DNA of 64,000 bases from JBKEDC01 sp047972995 (GTDB taxonomy: Bacteria; Bacteroidota; Bacteroidia; Bacteroidales; Prolixibacteraceae): assembly GCA_047972995.1 (NCBI GenBank), contig JBKEBD010000028.1:1-64000 (forward strand), read 5' to 3'. Numbering within the stretch: position 1 is the stretch's first letter; each line of letters starts with the position of its first letter. A program made the translations under genes and the position numbers. This document shows, in pieces, positions 1-7,924 of this stretch. The notes beneath the pieces are model-generated. The model was not told where the DNA came from. It searched no databases and saw nothing but the letters and a program-made list of their open reading frames with translations.

Positions 1-1
1 C

Positions 2-364
2 GGAGGAAATGCCATTGAAGCTCCTTTTGTATTCAAGAAAGGGAAATATTATTATCTGTTTGCATCCATTGATTACTGTTGCAAGGGTGTGCACAGCTCC
101 TATAAAATGATTGTCGGGCGATCTAAAAAACTCGATGGTAAATTTATCGATGCAATGGGAGTAGATATGGCAACCCGTGGTGGCACCCTAGTTCTCGAAG
201 GTAATGCCGATTGGCATGGAGTGGGGCATAACGCCGTAGCTACTTTCAACGGCAAAGACTACTTAGTATTTCATGGCTATGATGCCCACGATGAAGGTCG
301 TCCGAAATTAATTATAAAAGAAATTTCTTGGAATAAAGATGGCTGGCCGACGGTTGAGCTGTAA
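2..364 (+). CDS. GH43 family arabinanase/arabinofuranosidase, 3' end only
   Basis: The reading frame is already open at base 2, so only the last 120 residues of the gene lie in the window. The visible part begins GGNAIEAPFVFKKGKYYYLF, which matches the conserved E-A-P-F/W segment of GH43 five-bladed propellers. In this family that Glu is the catalytic acid. Later segments (SSYKMIVGRSKKLDGKF, GVGHNAVATFNGKDY, FHGYDAHDEGRPKL) are typical of the last blades of endo-1,5-alpha-L-arabinanases, which cut the arabinan side chains of pectin. The adjacent pectate lyase and esterase support a pectin-related role. A strong terminator follows the stop codon. The exact substrate cannot be fixed from the C-terminal part alone. 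Confidence 0.85.
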   Translation, partial: GGNAIEAPFVFKKGKYYYLFASIDYCCKGVHSSYKMIVGRSKKLDGKFIDAMGVDMATRGGTLVLEGNADWHGVGHNAVATFNGKDYLVFHGYDAHDEGRPKLIIKEISWNKDGWPTVEL

Positions 365-402
365 GTCGAAAAAAATAAAAGCTGCCACACAGCTGCAAGA
401 GG

Positions 403-452
403 AAGCCCAAAGCAGGAAGAAAAATCTTCTGAGCTTTGGGCTTTTGTTTTTT
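403..452 (+). terminator. Rho-independent terminator of the GH43 gene
   Basis: The arms AAGCCCAAAGC (403-413) and GCTTTGGGCTT (433-443) pair perfectly over 11 bp. They are followed by TTTGTTTTTT. The loop side can extend the stem with AGGAAGA/TCTTCT. Confidence 0.9.
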
Positions 453-525
453 GCTAATGAGGTGGCTCTTGCTCTGAAAGAGCTTTGGCATTAACATACC
501 CAAGGATAAATTCTGGGGCTATTAC

Positions 526-662
526 GTAGGGTGTTCAGTTGTTGGTTCTCAAAATCAACCTAAAAAGGGTGTATTTTAATGCCTACATGTCAACCCTTAT
601 CAGGTTTGGTGTAATGTACAAAAAAACATTCAAAAATTGGAACATCATTCAGAACACTCTAC
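526..662. repeat. Imperfect inverted-repeat pair, MITE-like, in the 365-716 gap
   Basis: GTAGGGTGTTCAG (526-538) and the reverse complement of CAGAACACTCTAC (650-662) match at 11 of 13 positions. They bracket 137 bp with no convincing coding sequence. A second inner pair, AAGGGT and ACCCTT, lies between them. This resembles the ends of a small non-autonomous element or an old IS scar, but no target duplication is clear. Apart from this and the terminator I see nothing in 365-716. A short open frame from 539 runs antisense into the esterase gene and is not convincing. Confidence 0.3.
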
Positions 663-716
663 CCGATACGGATATGAAACAATCGGATAGGAGGAACAGA
701 ATTAATTCCTTTTCCG

Positions 717-2063
717 TCAATTTTTCAATTGCCCGAAGAAATCATAGAGCACTTGCAGCGATTCGGGAGTTTGCGGTACGCTGTGCCCCGTGCCATAATC
801 AATGAGTGTTGAGGTGGGCACGCCCAATGAATCGAGCTTATGCTTGAAGTGCGCAATTTGGCGCTGATAATAAGCTTCATCGGTGCTGTTGTAGAAGAAA
901 AGCACAGGAGCTGTAAGAGAATCGTCGGCTAAGTATTCGGCGCCCATTTGTTCCCAACGCTTGCGGTTGTCGCTCAGCTCACCCCACACCCAAGGGCAAC
1001 GAAGCTCTAGTTGTTTGTCGCCATCGTCGGAAACATCATATATGATAGTGTAATTAAACACCCCAGAGCCTAAGGCTGCGGCTTGCACCTCATCGTTTAC
1101 ATCAAGAAAAAAGCCATCTTCAAATTCGTGCACCTGTTTTCTGCCCACAGCCAATGAGCCTGCGGTAGAACCACGCGAAAACCCATAAATGCCAATTGCA
1201 CCCGATAATCCGAGGTGTACGCCTTCGGCACGGAGTGTGCGCACCGCCGATTTTACTTTGCGCACCGCATCTGGATTACATTGGAATGATTTGTAGGCAT
1301 CATTGGGAGAATCGGCAGTTTTGCCTTTGCCCCACAAGCAATATTTGGGGTGGTCGGCAATTGCCCACGCCATGCCACGTGCAGGCGCACCCTCTAAAAA
1401 AGAATCGTTGAAGCCTGCCAAAGTATAGGATTGCTTTAGTCGTTGGTGTTTGTTGGCATTGGTGAGCTGCTGCGTTTCCTTGTCGAATGTGGCAGAACTA
1501 TTGCTATAAGAGAATGAAAGCAACATTGGCACTTCATGCTTAGGCTTTTCGGGGTAAATAATATCCATGTAAAGCGAATCTCCCACGGTATATTCACTAG
1601 GACAATTGTAAACCGTAGGATCATCTACATAATAAGGCACGTCGCGTTTCAATCGGTAGCCTTCGAATAGCACATAGGAGCGGTAGTGTGAGCAATCGGT
1701 TAATCCTGCGAAATTTGAAGCTGCAATAGAATCATTAATGGCTATAATTTCAGCATTAATGTGCGGAGATGTTGTTTGTGGATGTTGTTTGTAGTCCATT
1801 TCAACCACTCGATAGCCTTGAGCTAAGAGCCAAGCCACGTTTTTAGAATTGCTGATTGTGCTTATGTTTTCGCTGATCAAATTGCTCAAATAAACCACAG
1901 TCATTACTTTCCCCTCGGCATCGAGCAATGGATGTTCGCTTGTTGATATGTTGCAAGCAATAAGCTCTTCATTGAATGTGCTTTTCCAATAAGCATCGGG
2001 AGTATTAGTGCAAGAGCACAATAAAAGCGTCCAAGCTAGAAGAGGGAGAAGAATACGAGTCAT
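717..2063 (-). CDS. Lipoprotein alpha/beta-hydrolase (carbohydrate esterase-like)
   Basis: This 448-residue protein begins with a lipoprotein signal (MTRILLPLLAWTLLLCSC; lipidated Cys probably residue 18), so it should sit in the periplasm or on the outer membrane. The C-terminal half has the alpha/beta-hydrolase triad: a nucleophile elbow GFSRGS at about residue 297, an Asp in NSTDEAYY at about 393 and a His in GTGHSVP at about 423. The spacing fits serine esterases or peptidases of the DLH/prolyl-oligopeptidase type. It lies 94 bp downstream of the pectate lyase gene on the same strand, so removal of acetyl or methyl groups from pectin is a reasonable guess, but the substrate is inferred. 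The first 150 residues are not recognised. Confidence 0.8.
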   Translation of the reverse strand: MTRILLPLLAWTLLLCSCTNTPDAYWKSTFNEELIACNISTSEHPLLDAEGKVMTVVYLSNLISENISTISNSKNVAWLLAQGYRVVEMDYKQHPQTTSPHINAEIIAINDSIAASNFAGLTDCSHYRSYVLFEGYRLKRDVPYYVDDPTVYNCPSEYTVGDSLYMDIIYPEKPKHEVPMLLSFSYSNSSATFDKETQQLTNANKHQRLKQSYTLAGFNDSFLEGAPARGMAWAIADHPKYCLWGKGKTADSPNDAYKSFQCNPDAVRKVKSAVRTLRAEGVHLGLSGAIGIYGFSRGSTAGSLAVGRKQVHEFEDGFFLDVNDEVQAAALGSGVFNYTIIYDVSDDGDKQLELRCPWVWGELSDNRKRWEQMGAEYLADDSLTAPVLFFYNSTDEAYYQRQIAHFKHKLDSLGVPTSTLIDYGTGHSVPQTPESLQVLYDFFGQLKN

Positions 2064-2157
2064 CGTTTAGCAATTTAAAATAAAGGCAAAGATAGTGATT
2101 TTTGCTATAAATAGGGGGTAGCTTGCTCATGTCATGCTACCCCCTAAAGTTTAATTT

Positions 2158-3492
2158 CTAAAGACTGTTTAAGTACAGCTCTAAGTTGGTGTATCCACTT
2201 TTGCTTAGAGCCTTGCCGTCGGCAGCATCGTTGGAATTTAGTTTGTGCTTCTGTTCCCAAACATCGGGCATACCGTCACCATCGGTGTCGATGGGGGCTT
2301 GTTGCGTGCCTTCAAGATTTGCCCAGCCACCAGCTTCTTCGGCTTTATCGATAATTCCATTGCCCACAATGGCTGATTTGCCTTCTATTTCGGCTATTAC
2401 CTTAGTGTCGAAAGCATCGCGCATGGGTTTGCTAGCGCCAACTTCATTTAATACAATACGGTAAGCTTTTTTTGCCGAAACGTGTTTGGTGTGCACGGTG
2501 GGGCAAGCTTGGTCTAAAATGTTGTTTTCGACGTTGCAACCTTCATCAAATTCTACGCCGTATTGCAGGTTGTTTTTGTTTACTAATTTGTTTCCATCAA
2601 TCACGTTGTCAGCCACATGCCATGCCGAACTGAAATGATAGCCTTTGGCATTATCAACTTTCACGATTCTGTTTGCCACAACTTCTTTAGTAGCAGGACC
2701 CGGCTTGTAGTAGTTGCCAATGAGATTTATGCTTCGAGGTTTTCCATCGCAAGTGCGATATTGATAGTTGAAAATAACATTGTTGCTGAAATCGCTGTTA
2801 ATGGTGCTTTCAATGTGGTTGCCACCAATGCTTGGATTGCGTGCCACGGCCGATGAAAAGCAGTTGAAAAGATAGGAGCAATTTTTACCACCGAGCGAGG
2901 CACCAAATCCGTGTGCCCCTTTTTCGTGCACCGAGTGGTGGAGTGGGCGAGCAATGAGCGTGTGCTGCACCGTTACATTCTCGGTGCCGTGCCAAGTGTT
3001 GAGCGCTTCATCGCAAGTGTAGCTAATAGAACAATGGTCGATGATAATATTTTTGCTGTCTCTCACCTCAATGCCGTCAATTTCGCTGCCAATCAAGCCC
3101 GAAGCAATGCCGGGGCGAACACGCAGATAGCGCACCACCACATCATGCGCATTGGTGATATGCAGCGGAAAGTTTTTCAGACAAATACCACCATTGGGAG
3201 CCGTTTGTCCAGCAATAGTAATGTAAGGATTACTGATGGTGAGCATGGATTCCAGCTCGATAGTACCCGCCACATTGAACACCACCGTGCGTGCACCAGT
3301 TGCCTCAATAGCTTCGCGCAAACTGCCTGCGCCTTGGTCGTTGAGGTTGGTTACGTGGTAAACAGTACCGCCGCGACCGCCTTTAGTGGTTGCACCATGT
3401 CCCATGGCTCCGGGGAATGCCAATTGTTGCGCTTGAGTTGCAGCGCTGCACATCATTAAAAAGAGTATGCCTAATGTTTTAAGTTGCTTCAT
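2158..3492 (-). CDS. Secreted pectate lyase, PL1 family
   Basis: The 444-residue protein starts with a signal peptide ending near TQAQ. The mature part opens with AFPGAMGHGATTKGGRGG and VYHVTNLNDQGAGSLREAIE, the usual start of Bacteroidetes PL1 right-handed beta-helix lyases. These enzymes cut polygalacturonate by beta-elimination with Ca2+. The helix carries many asparagine-ladder segments (for example NITIAGQ-like and VVRYLRVRPG repeats). The end, DTDGDGMPDVWEQ, is a Ca2+-binding thrombospondin-3/dockerin-like motif often found at the C-terminus of these lyases. The gene is probably co-transcribed with the esterase downstream. Length and both ends look complete. Confidence 0.93.
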   Translation of the reverse strand: MKQLKTLGILFLMMCSAATQAQQLAFPGAMGHGATTKGGRGGTVYHVTNLNDQGAGSLREAIEATGARTVVFNVAGTIELESMLTISNPYITIAGQTAPNGGICLKNFPLHITNAHDVVVRYLRVRPGIASGLIGSEIDGIEVRDSKNIIIDHCSISYTCDEALNTWHGTENVTVQHTLIARPLHHSVHEKGAHGFGASLGGKNCSYLFNCFSSAVARNPSIGGNHIESTINSDFSNNVIFNYQYRTCDGKPRSINLIGNYYKPGPATKEVVANRIVKVDNAKGYHFSSAWHVADNVIDGNKLVNKNNLQYGVEFDEGCNVENNILDQACPTVHTKHVSAKKAYRIVLNEVGASKPMRDAFDTKVIAEIEGKSAIVGNGIIDKAEEAGGWANLEGTQQAPIDTDGDGMPDVWEQKHKLNSNDAADGKALSKSGYTNLELYLNSL

Positions 3493-3725
3493 CTATTTGT
3501 AATTTATTGGATTTCAGACTTTGAAGAAAACGCTTCTCATGGGGAGTGTTGCTAAACGCAGTTGAACGGATTAAAACAGAGGTGAACCCTTTAATGTGAA
3601 GATATTTAGAAAATCGAAAGTATCCAAATTCGTTGCTTATTCGGGTAAAAATAAGACAATAATAAGCGCAGCCTCTATTTTGTTTTGTTTTTTTTAAAGT
3701 TTGCTATTAATTATTAACTTGAGTT

Positions 3726-3755
3726 TTTAATCGGCAGCCACTGCAACCGATTAAA
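3726..3755. promoter_or_regulatory. Dyad in the 3493-4146 gap, possible operator or IS end
   Basis: TTTAATCGG (3726-3734) and CCGATTAAA (3747-3755) form a perfect 9-bp inverted repeat. An inner GCAG/CTGC pair sits in the 12-nt centre. No U-tract follows, so it is not a standard terminator. It lies between the divergent pectate lyase gene and the IS30-like remnant. Its function is not known. Confidence 0.4.
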
Positions 3756-3881
3756 TAATTGCGTTTAGTTCCCTCATTACAATCTATAACCGAAACGAAG
3801 AGAAGAACCCTTATTCGCAACCATCGAAGAGCAAAATTTAAATGGGTGAAGGAAGGAAAATTTGGAGCGTGCATTTGTGCA

Positions 3882-4010
3882 GAAAATGAAGGCGCAAATA
3901 TGTTTGATGATAAGTTTGATATGAATGTACAATATAAAATAAACAGAAGACCTAGAAAGATTTTAAACTTTGAGACGCCTAAAGATTTATTCTTTAAATT
4001 TGTCGGATAA
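3882..4010 (+). pseudogene. C-terminal remnant of an IS30-type transposase
   Basis: The last ~25 residues of this frame, VQYKINRRPRKILNFETP followed by KDLFFKFVG, match the conserved end of IS30-family transposases (pattern IN.RPRK.L.F.TP). In an intact enzyme the catalytic E would lie 40-50 residues upstream in a GANEN..GL.RQY segment. Here only a scrambled GANMFDDKFD precedes the tail, and no DDE core exists. The frame is open further upstream (to 3759) but that part shows no transposase features. The sequence TTTGGTTCTAGAATCTAC just after the stop may be what is left of the right end. The remnant points to an old insertion at this gap. Confidence 0.7.
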
Positions 4011-4065
4011 ACAAAAACGGGCGTTTGGTTCTAGAATCTACGATTTGCAATGAGAGAAATCTTTT

Positions 4066-4097
4066 TTTGTTTGATCAAACAGAAGTCACTACTTTTG
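4066..4097 (+). promoter_or_regulatory. Bacteroidetes-type promoter with a 12-bp palindrome in the spacer
   Basis: TTTG (4066-4069), a 20-nt spacer and TACTTTTG (4090-4097) fit the -33/-7 consensus. The perfect palindrome GTTTGATCAAAC (4069-4080) overlaps the -33 box and the spacer, which is where a repressor would bind. Transcription should start near 4104, about 43 nt before the start codon of the DUF481 gene. Confidence 0.65.
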
Positions 4098-4146
4098 TGT
4101 TTAAATATAAAAGCAACTAAATTTTTAAAAATTAAAAGTATTATCT

Positions 4147-5169
4147 ATGAAGAGACTTTTTTTAATCCTATTGGTAGGATTGACGGCAAACGCAGCTTTC
4201 GCTCAAAATGACACGATTGTGGTATCTAACGGAGACCGAATTGTTGGTGAATTGAAATCACTTTCTCGTAAGGTAGCTGTGTTCGACACTGACTATGCCG
4301 ATTCTGAATTTAATGTAGATTGGGATGAGGTAACAGGACTTGCTACTTCTACTCAGGTGATTGTTCACACAAGTGATAATGAACGCTACGTAGGAACGAT
4401 AAATTATAGTCCTGAGTTAAAACAAGTACTTATGGTTACGGACAGTGGTGTATTCACGTTAAAGACTGATGATATTGTAGCTATCGAGACCTTTAACAAT
4501 AAGTTTCTTGACCGTTTGACAGTGTCGATTGCTGCCGGCTATTCTTTTGCTAAAGCTAATTCTGTGCAGCAATTTTCATCATCGGCCTCAGCTGTTTATA
4601 CCGGTGATAAATGGCGATTTTCAGCAGCATATAATGGTTTGATAGCTTCCCAAGAAGATGTGGATACTTCTCGTCGCAACTCGGGAAATTTAAAAGCAAA
4701 CCGTGATATAGGAGGTAAAGCTTATACCTTCATCGGCTTAGAACTGTTAGAAAGCACAGAGCAAAGTTTAGATCTTCGAGCTACTACTTCAATGGGTCTT
4801 GGTATGTATTTTATTCGTAAGAATGGATTGCTTTTTCAGGGTGGAGTAGGTTTAGCTTATACCAATGAGAATTACAGTGGGCCTGCTAATGATAGGGCTA
4901 ATGATATGGAAGGTTTGGTTTCCATCAACTTTGATGCCTATGATATTGGCGATTTCTCTATCTCAGCAGGAACAACAATGTATCCTTCATTTACAACTCA
5001 AGGACGTGTTCGTTTAAACTCTGATGTGGCATTGAAATGGGATTTACCATATGAATTGTATGTGAAAGCCAGTTTTAGACACAACTTTGATTCAAAGCCT
5101 CAAACATCGGGTGTTGATAAGGGAGATTATGTATTCCAAACAAGCATTGGCTGGGACTGGAATGACTAA
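4147..5169 (+). CDS. DUF481 outer-membrane beta-barrel protein
   Basis: The 340-residue product has a clear signal peptide (MKRLFLILLVGLTANAAFAQ). Residues ~22-115 form small repeats of the type DTIVVSNGDRIVGELKSLSR, VIVHTSDNERYVGTINY and VFTLKTDDIVAIE, a beta-rich periplasmic part. Residues ~120-340 are alternating amphipathic strands that end in FQTSIGWDWND, consistent with the DUF481 (YdiY-like) barrel. The family is found in Gram-negative outer membranes and was first noted as salt-inducible; its molecular function is unknown. The gene stands alone between its own promoter and a strong terminator. Confidence 0.85.
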   Translation: MKRLFLILLVGLTANAAFAQNDTIVVSNGDRIVGELKSLSRKVAVFDTDYADSEFNVDWDEVTGLATSTQVIVHTSDNERYVGTINYSPELKQVLMVTDSGVFTLKTDDIVAIETFNNKFLDRLTVSIAAGYSFAKANSVQQFSSSASAVYTGDKWRFSAAYNGLIASQEDVDTSRRNSGNLKANRDIGGKAYTFIGLELLESTEQSLDLRATTSMGLGMYFIRKNGLLFQGGVGLAYTNENYSGPANDRANDMEGLVSINFDAYDIGDFSISAGTTMYPSFTTQGRVRLNSDVALKWDLPYELYVKASFRHNFDSKPQTSGVDKGDYVFQTSIGWDWND

Positions 5170-5195
5170 CTAATAAAGTTTAATCGCTTAGGATT

Positions 5196-5238
5196 TAATA
5201 AAAGAGCTGTATTTCTATGAAATACAGCCCTTTTATTA
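5196..5238. terminator. Bidirectional terminator between the DUF481 gene and ahpF
   Basis: Two 20-nt arms (5196-5215 and 5219-5238) pair with one mismatch around a TAT loop. The stem is A-rich on one side and T-rich on the other (AAAAGAGCTG/CAGCCCTTTT), so it can stop transcripts from both convergent genes. Confidence 0.9.
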
Positions 5239-5253
5239 ATTTGCTTGATGGAA

Positions 5254-6807
5254 TTAAATCACCGCTTTAATTCTATCGTCAAATGCCGATAATGCAGCTT
5301 TGGCACCTTCGCCCATGGCAATGATAATTTGTTTGTAGGGCACTTCCGATACATCGCCAGCAGCATAAACGCCGGGCACTTTTGTTCGGCAATGGGCATC
5401 GATTAGAATTTCCCCCATGCGGTTGGTTTCTACTTCATGAGCAAACACATCGCTATTTGCTTTCAGTCCAATTTGCACAAACACACCATCGAGGGCGAGT
5501 GTTTCTTCTTTCTCTGTTTGTCGATTTTTATATTTCAAGGCGGTTACTTTATTGCCATCGCCCACCACCTCTGTCGTGGCAGTATTGGTGATAACTTTAG
5601 CGTTGCTAAACTCTTTCAGCTTTTTTTGTAGCACTTCATCACCTTTTAAACTATCCATGAATTCAATCACGGTTACTTCTGTGGCAATAGATGCCAAGTC
5701 GATGGCAGCCTCTAGTCCGGAGTTTCCACCGCCAATGACTGCCACTTTCTTACCTTTATAGAACGGTCCGTCGCAATGGGTGCAAAATGCCACACCCGAT
5801 CCAATATAGTTGCTTTCTCCGGGCACATTGAGCTTACGCCAACTAGCTCCAGTTGCTATGATGAGTGCCGAGGTTTCAATTTTTTCACCTAGGCTTGTTT
5901 CTAATTTCTTCACGCCATCTTCTACAGAAAAGTTTTTTACCAAACGATTTTCGAGTATCTCAATGGGATAATCAGAAAGGTGTAACTTTAGGTTAGAAGC
6001 TAATTGTGCTCCCGTTGTTTTGGGCACAGAGATTAGGTTTTCAATATCCACCGTTTCGGTTACCTGTCCACCAATTTTTTCAGCAATGATAGCTGTTTTC
6101 AATCCTTTTCGAGCAGAGTAAATGGCAGCCGAGCTTCCAGCAGGACCTCCACCCACGACCACTACGTCGTAATGTTTAGTGCCCGATTCAGCTAAACTGA
6201 ATGTAGTGTGGCTAATTTCTTCTAACTTGGTTAGCAATTCCCCTAGTGAAGAGCGACCTACGTGCAGCAATTCCCCATTGACATAAACCGACGGTACAGC
6301 TTGAATGCCTAACGCTTCTACTTCTGCTTGATTTATGCTTCCATCAACGATGGTGTGTTTAATGTTGGGGTTATAAATAGCCATCGCATTTAGAGCCTGT
6401 ACCACTTCGGGGCAGTTGGTGCAAGTGAGCGAAATGTAGCTTTTCACTTCAATGGGAGATTGAATATTTTGAATGCGCTGAATGCTGAGTTCATCGGGTA
6501 AATTTTTGCCCAAGCCATCGGCATTTAATAAAGCAAGTAGAAGCGAAGAAAATTCATGACCATTGGGCACAGCTCGAAATTGAATGGGGAGCATTTTCTC
6601 ATTTTGTATAATCTCAAAATATAGGTTTTCGCCCGCCTGTTCTGTTACAACGACATTGTTGGAACATGCAGCTACCTCATTTAAGAGTTGGACCAAGTTG
6701 TTGCGTTGCGGATGATTTTCAGCCGCTGAAATTTGTAGGGTGAATTGGCTTTTCAGATGTTGAAATAAACCTTTCACTTGTGCTATTAATGGTTCGTTGA
6801 GTATCAT
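5254..6807 (-). CDS. ahpF: Alkyl hydroperoxide reductase flavoprotein subunit AhpF
   Basis: This 517-residue flavoprotein passes electrons from NADH to AhpC. The N-terminal ~200 residues form the double thioredoxin fold with the redox motif CTNC at about residues 128-131. An FAD-binding GGGPAGSSAA lies near 220. The second redox pair, CTHC, is at about 341-344 in FCTHCDGPFYKGK. The NAD-binding GGGNSGLEAA follows, then the C-terminal FAD motif GVYAAGDVSEVPYKQ. All cysteines needed for electron relay are present and the length is normal. The gene lies 269 bp downstream of ahpC; a hairpin in the gap may lower its expression relative to ahpC. Confidence 0.97.
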   Translation of the reverse strand: MILNEPLIAQVKGLFQHLKSQFTLQISAAENHPQRNNLVQLLNEVAACSNNVVVTEQAGENLYFEIIQNEKMLPIQFRAVPNGHEFSSLLLALLNADGLGKNLPDELSIQRIQNIQSPIEVKSYISLTCTNCPEVVQALNAMAIYNPNIKHTIVDGSINQAEVEALGIQAVPSVYVNGELLHVGRSSLGELLTKLEEISHTTFSLAESGTKHYDVVVVGGGPAGSSAAIYSARKGLKTAIIAEKIGGQVTETVDIENLISVPKTTGAQLASNLKLHLSDYPIEILENRLVKNFSVEDGVKKLETSLGEKIETSALIIATGASWRKLNVPGESNYIGSGVAFCTHCDGPFYKGKKVAVIGGGNSGLEAAIDLASIATEVTVIEFMDSLKGDEVLQKKLKEFSNAKVITNTATTEVVGDGNKVTALKYKNRQTEKEETLALDGVFVQIGLKANSDVFAHEVETNRMGEILIDAHCRTKVPGVYAAGDVSEVPYKQIIIAMGEGAKAALSAFDDRIKAVI

Positions 6808-6990
6808 GTGTAGAGTTTAAATTCTCTGTGTCTTCTGATAATGTAGCAGCTCAGAGATAATTATGGAATTTCAAATTTAGGAAAGCTGCACAAAAATGCA
6901 GCTAACTAATTTAAATGTAGGCTCATTGTCGGATGATGATGAGTTGTGTTTGAAGGTCTTTAGCCTATCATAGAATGACGATAGTACTAT

Positions 6991-7034
6991 GTTTGAAAAA
7001 TTATAGCTCATCATCAGGTGATGACAAGCTATAA
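6991..7034 (-). terminator. Hairpin between ahpC and ahpF, partial terminator
   Basis: TTATAGCT...AGCTATAA (outer arms 7001-7008 and 7027-7034) with an inner ATCATC/GATGA pair forms a stem. On the minus strand it is followed by TTTTTC (6995-7000). It would end many ahpC transcripts and let some continue into ahpF, giving more AhpC than AhpF. That ratio is an inference from position. Confidence 0.65.
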
Positions 7035-7076
7035 ATTTTTTCAGTATAATGTGATTTGCATATTCTTGTGAGGATG

Positions 7077-7640
7077 TTACAGCATACCAACTAGTTCGAT
7101 GCTTGGTTCAAGTGTGGCTTCTCCTTCTTGCCATTTTGCAGGACAAACTTCAGCTGGGTGGGCAGCTACAAATTGCAATGCTTTTACTTTTCGAAGCAAT
7201 TCAGAAGCATCACGTCCTACGTTTCCAGCTACTACTTCATAGGCCACGATTTCACCATCAGGATTCACTACGAATGTACCACGCTCAGCCAATCCAACTT
7301 CTTCAATCATGACATCGAAACCGCGAGAAAGCACACCTGTAGGATCAGCTAACATTGGATATTCAATTTTTTTGATACGTGCTGAAGCTTCCTTCCAAGC
7401 TTTGTGCACAAAGTGAGTGTCGGTAGAAACAGAATATACTTCTACTCCAATTTTTTGGAATGCTGCATAGTTGTCTGCCAAGTCTTCCAATTCAGTTGGA
7501 CACACGAAAGTGAAATCGGCTGGATAGAAGAAGAATACACACCATTTTCCCAATACATCGTTTTTTGATACGGCTTTAAATTCATTGTTTACAAATGACT
7601 GTACGTTGAAATCAACGATTTGTTTTCCAATTTGTGACAT
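7077..7640 (-). CDS. ahpC: Peroxiredoxin AhpC
   Basis: The 187-residue typical 2-Cys peroxiredoxin reduces H2O2 and organic peroxides in the cytoplasm. The peroxidatic Cys lies in FTFVCPTELEDLA (about residue 47) and the resolving Cys in AEVCPAKW (about 166). The conserved Arg of the active site (in PNPDG/RGTFVVNPDG context) is present and the length matches the family. It has its own promoter and is followed by ahpF on the same strand, its usual reductase partner. Confidence 0.98.
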   Translation of the reverse strand: MSQIGKQIVDFNVQSFVNNEFKAVSKNDVLGKWCVFFFYPADFTFVCPTELEDLADNYAAFQKIGVEVYSVSTDTHFVHKAWKEASARIKKIEYPMLADPTGVLSRGFDVMIEEVGLAERGTFVVNPDGEIVAYEVVAGNVGRDASELLRKVKALQFVAAHPAEVCPAKWQEGEATLEPSIELVGML

Positions 7641-7705
7641 AATATCTATTTTTAAAATTTATAATTTGCTTATAGTTGGAAGCTATTGTATTTGCTTTCC
7701 GTTTA

Positions 7706-7737
7706 CAAATGTAGAAAGCCTAATCATGCCAAACAAA
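7706..7737 (-). promoter_or_regulatory. ahpC promoter
   Basis: Read on the minus strand: TTTG (7734-7737), 20 nt, TACATTTG (7706-7713). This is a near-perfect Bacteroidetes -33/-7 pair. Transcription should start around 7699, leaving a ~60-nt leader. Confidence 0.75.
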
Positions 7738-7841
7738 CTGATTTTTTTGATGATATTTAGAGTGAATCGATAATGCATATATGACCCATTAGTTTTGCTG
7801 ATATTTTATTTAATCAACATCGCTATTTAATGTAAAAAATA

Positions 7842-7849
7842 TATCTTTG
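7842..7849 (+). promoter_or_regulatory. -7 element of the plug-domain gene
   Basis: TATCTTTG matches TAnnTTTG. No good TTTG box is seen at the proper distance upstream. Start of transcription would be near 7856, giving a ~70-nt leader. Confidence 0.5.
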
Positions 7850-7924
7850 GAGAGTTGGTAGTCGATTTTTCTTAGTATAGAGACTTAAATCGGGGGTGAT
7901 GTTTAATCAATAAAAAGAATAATC

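Noticed and set aside
539..805. 88-codon plus-strand frame
   Set aside because: It lies in a repeat-bounded gap and runs antisense into the esterase gene, with no recognisable features.
2911..3459. 182-codon plus-strand frame
   Set aside because: It is the antisense of the pectate lyase coding region; the minus-strand frame has clear family motifs.
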